From: GCA-958296115 sp965222445
GTDB lineage: Bacteria > Chloroflexota > Dehalococcoidia > Lucifugimonadales > CAJWER01
NCBI GenBank assembly: GCA_965222445.1
Contig: CBDCTY010000001.1
Span: 930,001-994,000 of the forward strand
Length of the DNA stretch: 64,000 nucleotides
Reading direction: 5' to 3'
Shown: positions 58,114 to 64,000 of the stretch, in pieces
How the letters are laid out: every line of letters starts with the position of its first letter
Numbering within the stretch: the first letter of the stretch is position 1
Notes under the pieces: generated by a model
The model's input: only the letters and a program-made list of their open reading frames with translations
Told to the model about the DNA's origin: nothing
Databases searched by the model: none
Position numbers and translations under genes: made by a program

Positions 58114-58917
58114 TCAACTCCCCGTCGACCGGTAGCGGCTGACGCCGAACTCCCAGATGCGTAGGCATACCAGCAGGAACAGGAACCCGATTGCCGGGGC
58201 CGCGTACTGGAACCATAGAGGCGAGCCCAGAGGGTCCGGCTTGCCCAGGATGGCCAGGGCAGGGAAGTAGCTGACCGTGCCCAGCGGGAAGACGAACGTA
58301 AAGATGCCGCGGAACCACGGCCTGTAGATCGAGAGAGGGAACTGGGTCGTCTCGACGCCGCCGTGGGTGACGATGTTGGTGACCTCGAGGGTCTCGGTCG
58401 TCCAGAAGGCCAGCGTGGCGTGCAGGACCATCAGCCCGGAGAAAAGGGCCGCGCCGCACATGACCGTCGCGATGGTGAACGCCGCCTTCGCCGCCGTCCA
58501 CTCTACCTCCAGCGTCATGCTGGCCCACGCGATCACCCCAAGGCCCAGCGCGAGCCGGCTGAGGCGCCTTAGCTGCAGCTCCTGCCCGGCAAGCTGCAGG
58601 GCCGTGGAGCGCGGCCTGAGCAGCAGGCGGTCGAAGTCGCCCACCCTGATAGAGACCCCGAAGGTGTCGAAGCCCCTGCTGGCCGTGTCGGCGAAGGCGA
58701 AGCCGAGGTGAACGAGGGCGTACAGGAACGCGACCTCGGGCAGGCTCCATCCCTCAAGCGTATCGAACCGGCTGAACAGCACGAGGATGCCTATGAACTC
58801 GACACCCATGACCCCGACTGCGCCCAAGGTCTCCATGACGAAGGAGGCCCGGTACTGCATCTGGCCGCGTACGGAGACGCCTACGTAGCGCCAGTAGAGC
58901 TGGATGGCGTTGGTCAT
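58114..58917 (-). CDS. ABC-2 family transporter permease
   Basis: A 267-residue membrane protein with about six helices (FIGILVLFSRFD, VAFLYALVHLGFAFADTA, LGLGVIAWASMTLEVEW, AAPAIGFLFLLVCLRIWEFG). The segment VGDFDRLLLRPRSTALQLAG near 92-111 is typical of the ABC2_membrane_6 permeases. It is the last gene of a three-gene unit; the second permease ends one base before its ATG region. The two permeases would form a heterodimeric export channel driven by the ATPase upstream. Substrate unknown. Confidence 0.85.
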   Translation of the reverse strand: MTNAIQLYWRYVGVSVRGQMQYRASFVMETLGAVGVMGVEFIGILVLFSRFDTLEGWSLPEVAFLYALVHLGFAFADTASRGFDTFGVSIRVGDFDRLLLRPRSTALQLAGQELQLRRLSRLALGLGVIAWASMTLEVEWTAAKAAFTIATVMCGAALFSGLMVLHATLAFWTTETLEVTNIVTHGGVETTQFPLSIYRPWFRGIFTFVFPLGTVSYFPALAILGKPDPLGSPLWFQYAAPAIGFLFLLVCLRIWEFGVSRYRSTGS

Positions 58918-58918
58918 C

Positions 58919-59710
58919 CTATCCTCCCTGCACGACGAGGCGGCGCAGGCCCTTCGACAGGGCCCACCGGCCGATCAGTACCAGCGCAACCGTCCAGGCC
59001 AGCTGGTGGCCCAGGTGGAAGAGCGCCTCGCTGGTGGGGATGTGGCCGAGGTAGAGGCGGTAGGGCGTGTCCAGGAGGCCGCGGAACGGCAGCACGTTGA
59101 TGATCGTCTGGGCCCACTCAGGGAAGAATGGTATCGGTACGATCATCCCGCTGAAGAGGGTGACGGCCATGTAGCTCAGGTTGGCCGCTCCCTGCCCGGA
59201 GACGGTCCACATGATGGTGATGTTGAGCAGGGTGGTGAGGGCGCAGCTTAGGAGCAGCGCGCCGATCATGGACAGGACGAATGCAACGCCGGCGCCGGGG
59301 GAGTCCGGCGGGTCCATGCCGAAGAAGAGGAGCGCCAGGGTCAGCAGCGGGATGGCCCGGAGCATGGTGGGCGCCAGCCGGAAGGCGAGGGAGCGCGCGA
59401 ACCACAGGTTGTAGAGGTCCACGGGGCGCAGCAGCTCGTACCCGACGAGGCCGGAGCGTATGAGGGCGTGGATCTGGTTGTCTCGGTTCCAGGGCAGCAG
59501 CATGATGAACGCCTGCCCGAGCCAGATATAGGTAACCACCTCATCCACGGTCATGGGCTGGGCGGCCGTGCTGGAGCGGAAGAACGCCTGGAATATCATC
59601 ACCCGTATGAAGCCCCAGAATATCTGGGTGGTGAACCCGGCAATGGCGGCTGCCCTGTACTGGAGGAGGGTGCGGACGTTGGCGCTCAGGACCGCCGCGT
59701 AAGGCCTCAT
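58919..59710 (-). CDS. ABC-2 family transporter permease (second subunit)
   Basis: The open frame extends to 60625, but the real start is ATG 59710, overlapping the ATPase stop by four bases. The 263-residue protein has helices FTTQIFWGFIRVMIFQAFF, LTLALLFFGM, MIGALLLSCALTTLLNITI and LAWTVALVLIGRWALSKG. The motif LIRSGLVGYELLRPVDLYNL near 105 parallels the LLLRPRS segment of the partner permease. It would pair with the adjacent permease in the inner membrane. Confidence 0.85.
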   Translation of the reverse strand: MRPYAAVLSANVRTLLQYRAAAIAGFTTQIFWGFIRVMIFQAFFRSSTAAQPMTVDEVVTYIWLGQAFIMLLPWNRDNQIHALIRSGLVGYELLRPVDLYNLWFARSLAFRLAPTMLRAIPLLTLALLFFGMDPPDSPGAGVAFVLSMIGALLLSCALTTLLNITIMWTVSGQGAANLSYMAVTLFSGMIVPIPFFPEWAQTIINVLPFRGLLDTPYRLYLGHIPTSEALFHLGHQLAWTVALVLIGRWALSKGLRRLVVQGG

Positions 59711-60690
59711 CGACGCTGCTCTTCGTACATCCGCGCGATGATCTCCTCGATTGGCGGACTCTCGACGAAGAGGTCGCGCACGGCGTGGCGCGACGCTATC
59801 CTCGTGATGAGGTCGGCCGTCGGGACGCGGCGAGGGTCGAAGCTGAGGTGGACCCTGTGCCCCTCGCGGCGCGTGACGACGGCGTCGGGGTCGGACACTA
59901 CCGCGTCCTGCTCCTCCAGATCGACGATGAGCCTGCGCTCCGGCGCTATGCTCTCCCGAAGGGCTTTCAGGGTGCCGTCGGATAGTATGCGGCCCTCGCC
60001 TATCACCATCACGCGAGTGCAGAGGGCCTCGATGTCGTCCATGTCGTGGGTGGTGAGTATGACGGTGACGCCCCGCTCGCGGTTGAAGCGCTTGATGAAG
60101 TCGCGGAACGCCAGCTTCGAGACGGCGTCCAGGCCGATGGTCGGCTCGTCGAGGAAGAGGATCGAGGGCTGGTGCAGTAGGGCGGCGGCCAGGTCGCACC
60201 GCATCCGCTGGCCCAGGCTGAGCTGCCGGACGGGCACGTCGAGCAGCGGCTCCAGGTCCAGGACCTGCACGAGCTCGTCCACCGTTCGGCCGTACTCCTC
60301 GGGCGGCACCCGGTATATGTCCCGGAGGAGCTCGAACGACTCGATGGCCGGCAGGTCCCACCAGAGCTGGGTCCGCTGCCCGAATACGACGCCGATGTTG
60401 CGGACATGGGCCACGCGCTCCTTCCAGGGCACGTGCCCCAGGATCTCGCAGCGGCCGGAGTCCGGCACCAGGATCCCGGATATGACCTTCACGGTCGTGG
60501 ACTTGCCGGCGCCGTTCGGGCCGATGTATCCGACGAGCTCCCCCGGCTCGATCTCGAACGACACGCCGTCCAGGGCGCTCACCGTCCGGTAACGCCGCCT
60601 GGCAACGCCGAGCAGTGCGCCCCATATTCCCGGGCGCCGCTCGGCAATGCGAAAAGTCTTGACCAGGTCCTCAACTACAATCTGCGACAA
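59707..60690 (-). CDS. ABC transporter ATP-binding protein
   Basis: A 327-residue ATPase with a TTG start and GGAG upstream. Walker A is ELVGYIGPNGAGKSTTVKVI, Q-loop VVFGQRTQLWWDLP, signature QLSLGQRMRCDLAAAL, Walker B SILFLDEPTIGLD and H-loop ILTTHDMDDI. A C-terminal extension (RRLIVDLEEQDAVVSDPD...) resembles that of ABC-2 exporters of the NatA/DrrA type. First gene of the transporter unit. No dedicated regulator is adjacent. Confidence 0.92.
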   Translation of the reverse strand: MSQIVVEDLVKTFRIAERRPGIWGALLGVARRRYRTVSALDGVSFEIEPGELVGYIGPNGAGKSTTVKVISGILVPDSGRCEILGHVPWKERVAHVRNIGVVFGQRTQLWWDLPAIESFELLRDIYRVPPEEYGRTVDELVQVLDLEPLLDVPVRQLSLGQRMRCDLAAALLHQPSILFLDEPTIGLDAVSKLAFRDFIKRFNRERGVTVILTTHDMDDIEALCTRVMVIGEGRILSDGTLKALRESIAPERRLIVDLEEQDAVVSDPDAVVTRREGHRVHLSFDPRRVPTADLITRIASRHAVRDLFVESPPIEEIIARMYEEQRR

Positions 60691-61018
60691 CTATATTCTC
60701 CTAGCTAGTAGTCCGAAATCTTTGAAGTGAGGGGCAACCGGGATTAGCGTGATAGAGCAGCCCACTCACCAGTGATTGGATCGGCGTCCTACGACGACAG
60801 GGGCGGGTTTCAAACGTTTCAAACCCGCCCCTACCAAGCCGTCGGCATCCTTCCAATACCAAGATGTTGGACCACTAGGCAGGGGCCAATGCGACCAGTC
60901 CACATATCCTTGCGCCTTAGGCCAGCCCTTTGGCGGCCCTTGCCCCTCACGCGCCACACGGTTCGGATCGATCATTCGCTGCGTATCTCCCATCGGAAAG
61001 CCCACAAGGGTGTCCCAT
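60691..61018. other. Intergenic region with long hairpin
   Basis: A 32-base inverted repeat (60800-60831, GGGGCGGGTTT...AAACCCGCCCC with inner AAAC/GTTT) lies between convergently arranged remnants. A related hairpin occurs near 2332. Apart from a doubtful minus-strand frame, nothing else is visible. Confidence 0.55.
60766..60993 (-). CDS. Doubtful 75-residue hypothetical protein
   Basis: From ATG 60993 the frame reads GDTQRMIDPNRVAREGQGPP then KGWPKAQGYVDWSHWPLPSG, which has a protein-like composition. It ends inside the repeat hairpin (LKRLKPAPVVV). No ribosome site or family is apparent. It could be a fragment of a decayed gene. Confidence 0.2.
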   Translation of the reverse strand: MGDTQRMIDPNRVAREGQGPPKGWPKAQGYVDWSHWPLPSGPTSWYWKDADGLVGAGLKRLKPAPVVVGRRSNHW

Positions 61019-62000
61019 CTACTGTACTGCCGCTCGGTCGGGGTTGGCCGCAAGCCACCGGCGCCCCAGCTTCGCGCTCTCCGTTAGCACCCGGGCGGCA
61101 GCCTGGACGGCCGAACGGCCGGCGTCGGAGTCGGTGAAGCCGGACAGGAAGTAGTCCCACGACGAGAGATAGAAGGTCGTGTAGCCGTCTGCCAGGCTGG
61201 TCAGTCCCAGGTCCCGCAGCGCCAGGGTTACACCCGTGCGGTTCATGCTCCACGCCTGCTCGGTGTCGAGCCCGGAGACGTGCAGGACTCGCGGCCCGGC
61301 CGGCGAGACGCGCCAGGACAGGACTCGCAGCGCCTCGCGCAGGTAGCGGCCGGGCTTGTCCACGAGATGGAGTGGCATCCTGTCGACCCACTCCGCCTCG
61401 TCGACTAGCTGGTTGGAGTCGTGGCGCCTTATGCCGGCCGAATCGCTGTAGTCGGCCTCCGGGTACTCCTCCCCATAGAGCACCGATACGGTGGAGCGCG
61501 GGGAGTGCAGGAAGCCCTCGTGCTCGGCCATCATCTTGTTCATGACTATGAGCTGCGGTCTCGGCTCGTGGAGGGGCCGCGAGACCCTGGCGGCGAATCG
61601 TGCCTCCACGCCCCTCTGTACCTCCAGCGCCTGGGGCACGGTGCCCAGGTACTTATACCAATTCATTTTGAGCACGCCGTAAAGCCGTCATTCCCGCGAA
61701 GGCGGGAACCCACTCCCTGGCCGCACATATACGGCGGCATCACGGTGACTTGGTATTAGGCCACGCGCCGTCGTCATGAAACCAGACGTGCATATCCACG
61801 TCACTGACCTCGGGTACGTAGTCGAGAGTCGACTCCCAGCGCTTCACCACCGACCCCTTGAGATAGATTGCCCGTATTTCCCCTTCGGGAACCTGCGCTA
61901 GCAGCTGGTCCCTGAAGCACTCAGCCAGGCATTCGGCCTCCAGGCGCAGCCTGTCACGGTCGGGATATCGTGAGTCCCATTTCGGAGGCGTGTGGCTCAC
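61019..62000 (-). pseudogene. Nucleotidyltransferase gene disrupted by MITE
   Basis: GTG 62000, 21 bases after the ImmA stop, begins SHTPPKWDSRYPDRDRLRLE. IYLKGSVVKRWESTLDYVP then VSDVDMHVWFHDD is a nucleotidyltransferase motif (G-S...D-x-D). After ..DDGAWP a 100-bp MITE interrupts. Removing it plus one TAA gives ..GAWP-KYLGTVPQALEVQRGVE in frame and a 292-residue protein (879 bases). The C-terminal half is helical and unlike known caps. As the third gene behind XRE and ImmA it may have been the effector or modifier of that module. Confidence 0.8.
61656..61755. mobile_element. 100-bp TNA-MITE, complete copy, in the nucleotidyltransferase gene
   Basis: TACCAATTCATTTTGAGC to GGTGACTTGGTA with TTA on both sides (61653-61655 and 61756-61758). 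Confidence 0.9.
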
Positions 62001-62020
62001 TGGGCGCTCGCTCCCCGCAT

Positions 62021-62722
62021 TCAGGCCCGTGGAGTCTCGGCGGGGGCTGCGTAGCCCAGCTTCATCAGGCGGACTCCGGCGGCGTCCCTGGACACGGCGA
62101 AGGCCCCGGCGACGCGCTGGACCAGATCGGAGTGGTGGTCCGTGCCTGAGCGGACCATTCTGCCCACACGCCAGCGGTAGAGCGCCGATTCGACGACCTC
62201 CCTCAGCGGCGTGATGGGCATCAGGAGCGCGCCTCCCGCGTAGCCCGCCTGCCACTCCATCCAGTCGCCCTGGGGCGCCGCGACAACCCGGGACCTCCGA
62301 CATCGCCGGTAGTGGTGCTGGGCGGTGCCGGGCTTGCGCACGCGGTCTTCCAGCGCCCACAGGAAGCCATGGAATACGACGTGGGCGTACTCGTGGGCCA
62401 GCGTACTGCGGAGGCGGTTCTCCCTGGAGGACGACTCTGACAGGTACCTCGCGATGCGCATCGAGGGCTTCTCCCGGCGCCGGAACTCGGTGACCCCTTC
62501 GACGCCGGCCCCTTCACCTGCGAGATTGGCGTACAGGTCGAGCTCGGCGACGTCCCGCTCAATCATCACGGTCAGGTCGTCCGTCGTGATGGGATAGGCT
62601 GCGGAGCCGTTCCTGCTCTTCAGGAAGCCCTCCACTGTCTGCTCGCACTGTGCGTCGAACTCGTATTGGGCGTAGAAGGGACGCTGCTCGAAACGGCGCG
62701 ACCGGTCTCGTACCCACTTCAT
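62021..62722 (-). CDS. ImmA/IrrE-type metallopeptidase
   Basis: A 233-residue zinc peptidase. The active-site motif is TLAHEYAHVVFHG (HExxH) near residue 110; the third-ligand Glu is probably in GDWMEWQAGYAGGALLMP near 153, the pattern of IrrE/ImmA. The start overlaps the XRE stop by four bases (ATGA). ImmA/IrrE proteases cleave the partner XRE repressor in response to stress, switching on linked genes. Here the linked gene would be the nucleotidyltransferase. Confidence 0.88.
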   Translation of the reverse strand: MKWVRDRSRRFEQRPFYAQYEFDAQCEQTVEGFLKSRNGSAAYPITTDDLTVMIERDVAELDLYANLAGEGAGVEGVTEFRRREKPSMRIARYLSESSSRENRLRSTLAHEYAHVVFHGFLWALEDRVRKPGTAQHHYRRCRRSRVVAAPQGDWMEWQAGYAGGALLMPITPLREVVESALYRWRVGRMVRSGTDHHSDLVQRVAGAFAVSRDAAGVRLMKLGYAAPAETPRA

Positions 62723-63033
62723 CGCCCGCCCCCCAGTGTGCGCCTGAAAGCCTTGAAAGCCTCGGCGACCTGTTTGGGATTCCTGGAGCCCGCACGCATG
62801 TCGGAGGGGAGCTTGTCGGCCAGGAAGTACAGGTAGTCCTTGTCCAGGTCGAGCGCTCGGGCAAGCTGCTCCAGCAGCTGGTCGCCGGGAGGGTTGCGCC
62901 GGTCGCGCTCGATGTCGTTCAGGTACTGGGGCGATATGGGAGCGCCGTCCTCCTTGACGATCTGCATAGCCAGCTCGCGCTGGCTGACGCCCTTGTCCTT
63001 GCGGGCCCTGGCAATCGTCTCGCCGAACGTCAT
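62719..63033 (-). CDS. XRE-family HTH transcriptional regulator
   Basis: ATG 63033, preceded by GGAGGGAGCGC, gives 104 residues. The HTH lies at residues ~3-65: FGETIARARKDKGVSQRELA, PISPQYLNDIERDRRNPPGD, QLARALDLDKDYLYFLADKL. The C-terminal tail contains NPKQVAEAFKAFRRTLGGGR. It would repress its own operon and be removed by ImmA cleavage. First gene of the module. Confidence 0.9.
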   Translation of the reverse strand: MTFGETIARARKDKGVSQRELAMQIVKEDGAPISPQYLNDIERDRRNPPGDQLLEQLARALDLDKDYLYFLADKLPSDMRAGSRNPKQVAEAFKAFRRTLGGGR

Positions 63034-63132
63034 GCGCTCCCTCCTTCTCGGCTCGCAGCCGGCGAGGATACGCACATCAGCATATCAGCTATTCAGACGA
63101 CCCGCAACCCCGGACGAATACCCACCTCCGTC

Positions 63133-63176
63133 GTTCCCGCGAAGAGCCTGCCCCGTACGCGATACGGGGTGGGAAC
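63133..63176. repeat. Compound palindrome (GTTCCCGC..GGGAAC around CCCCGTA..TACGGGG)
   Basis: The same design as at 12137 and 1441. It lies just upstream of the XRE gene. The rest of 63034-63317 holds nothing else identifiable. Confidence 0.6.
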
Positions 63177-63317
63177 CCATCCCGTTTGGGTGCGTGTCAA
63201 TGAACTGCGAGGCAGTCCGTCACCATCGTCCACAGGTGGAGGATTTGGGAAGACCCCTGGACGCTCCGGCCCTACGTGGAACGATGGGGCAGTGATGTAG
63301 CTCCTTGAGGCAGTCCG

Positions 63318-64000
63318 CTAGAAGTCGTTGCGCACTTTCGCCGGGCGGCCCGTCCGCATCGACTCCCAGCACGCCAGGCCGGTCGCCACGACCCGGGCTC
63401 CCTCGCGCGCGCCCACCCACGGCTTCGCGCCGTTGGTGACGCAGTCGACCATGTGCTCCATCATCACGATCATTTCGGTGCCATGCCCCCGCTGCGTGTT
63501 CGGGAAGGTTATCTCGTACTCCCGCATCGGCGCGGTCCCCTCGGGGTCCAGCCGCACCCTGCCGTCCACGATGGAGCCGAGGGTACCGTACAGGCCCAGG
63601 CCGTTCATGAGCAGCGTCGGCGGGTGGACGACGCCGCAGAAAGCCGCGACCCTGCCTATCTTGGCGCTGGCGAAGCGCAGGTTGATCACGAAGTTGTCCT
63701 GCTGCGGATAGTCGACGGCGACCCCACCCCTGAGGCCGTAGCAGTGCACCTCCTCCACGTCGCCCATGAACCAGCGCAGGGCGTCGATGGGATGGCACGC
63801 GCCGCCCAGGAGCAGGTCCTGGGGCATCTGCGTGCGCCAGGGAGTCGACGCGTAGACCGGCCTCAGGTCGTGGATGTACGTCGCCTCGGCCAGGAACAGC
63901 TCACCCAGGGCGCCGGAGTCGCACAGGCGCTTCGCCTCCATGTGCTTCGCGTCCCCCCGCATCGTCTGCGTCACCAGGAGCACGAGCCCCGTCTGGTCGA
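63318..64000 (-). CDS. Gfo/Idh/MocA family oxidoreductase (partial, N-terminus outside window)
   Basis: The visible C-terminal 227 residues match the Gfo/Idh C-terminal domain: LVTQTMRGDAKHMEAKRLCD after the Rossmann domain, GELFLAEATYIHDLRPVYAS, LLGGACHPIDALRWFMGDVE (GxxxHxxD substrate motif), and a final CWESMRTGRPAKVRNDF. The N-terminal Rossmann half and the EKP motif lie beyond the right edge. A fifth dehydrogenase of the family in this window. Substrate unknown. Confidence 0.85.
   Translation of the reverse strand, partial: DQTGLVLLVTQTMRGDAKHMEAKRLCDSGALGELFLAEATYIHDLRPVYASTPWRTQMPQDLLLGGACHPIDALRWFMGDVEEVHCYGLRGGVAVDYPQQDNFVINLRFASAKIGRVAAFCGVVHPPTLLMNGLGLYGTLGSIVDGRVRLDPEGTAPMREYEITFPNTQRGHGTEMIVMMEHMVDCVTNGAKPWVGAREGARVVATGLACWESMRTGRPAKVRNDF

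Noticed and set aside
58919..60625. A 568-residue fusion covering permease and ATPase region
   Set aside because: The N-terminal 305 codons are an Arg/Gly-rich shadow of the ATPase gene; the permease proper begins at ATG 59710 with the usual ATGA overlap.
1..64000. CRISPR array
   Set aside because: Dispersed palindromes are present, but nowhere are there regularly spaced direct repeats with unique spacers, and no cas genes are visible.

Overview
The window looks like part of a high-GC genome of Chloroflexota type, probably a marine or soil SAR202/Dehalococcoidia relative. This is inferred from gene content: five Gfo/Idh/MocA dehydrogenases, ThuA, a sugar-isomerase-like TIM barrel, phytanoyl-CoA dioxygenase, a LarA-like racemase, a PTE-like amidohydrolase, a T-box leuS, and many small dispersed palindromes. 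No rRNA is present. Two tRNAs (Asp, Val) lie near the left end.

Layout. 1-0.6 kb: a PLP lyase running off the edge. 0.9-2.0 kb: decayed paralogous modules riddled with palindromic repeats. 2.4-3.8 kb: two tRNAs and a VapBC pair with a clear operator. 3.9-8.0 kb: a four-gene sugar operon (dehydrogenase, ThuA, dehydrogenase, isomerase). 8.3-12.1 kb: a MITE, MazEF, a ThDP enzyme, a small transposon-like element and a PTE-like hydrolase. 12.3-17.1 kb: ABM-domain, DUF2752 and TM2 proteins, a dehydrogenase, a GSA-type aminotransferase and a Nudix hydrolase. 17.3-20.6 kb: an IS1380 transposase and a secreted trypsin-like lipoprotein. 20.6-26.4 kb: a sucrase/ferredoxin-like protein, an SDR, an unknown 540-residue protein, a HAD phosphatase and a ribokinase. 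26.5-28.2 kb: a DUF262 + HEPN cassette of lower GC. 28.2-33.9 kb: a LarA-like protein, an ECF sigma factor with a frameshift next to a membrane VWA protein, and a zeta-type kinase with a small partner. 34-39 kb: PhyH-HEAT, a dehydrogenase, a PaREP1/HEPN-like protein, a K+ channel and a broken glycosidase-like gene. 39-42.6 kb: a CADD-like protein, a probable selenoprotein of the UGSC family, and a D-2-hydroxyacid dehydrogenase. 43-49 kb: rsmD, coaD, a coiled-coil protein, TrxB-like, an SDR, small membrane proteins and a GNAT/kinase fusion. 49.4-54.2 kb: leuS with its T-box, then amt and glnK. 54.2-58 kb: nested mobile elements, an unknown protein, and an AAA + DUF4276-like pair. 58-61 kb: an ABC-2 exporter. 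61-63 kb: an XRE/ImmA/nucleotidyltransferase module. 63.3-64 kb: a dehydrogenase running off the edge.

Two results stand out. First, a 100-bp MITE occurs in five complete copies, each flanked by an exact 3-bp duplication of the form TNA. Three copies sit inside genes (a glycosidase-like gene, a DUF4276-like gene, a nucleotidyltransferase). In all three, removing the MITE plus one copy of the 3-bp duplication joins the flanking reading frames exactly. A fourth copy sits inside a different 87-bp MITE, whose intact copy is also in the window. Second, the reading frames at 41596-41312 and 41293-39914 on the minus strand are one frame separated by a single UGA. That UGA is followed by Gly-Ser-Cys and a hairpin at bacterial-SECIS distance, so the gene most likely encodes a Sec-containing protein.

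The accessory content is dense in toxin-antitoxin and putative defence genes (VapBC, MazEF, DUF262-HEPN, zeta-like kinase, PaREP1, AAA + DUF4276, XRE-ImmA-NTase). Several genes carry single-base frameshifts. These could be real decay or assembly errors, and the sequence alone cannot decide which.
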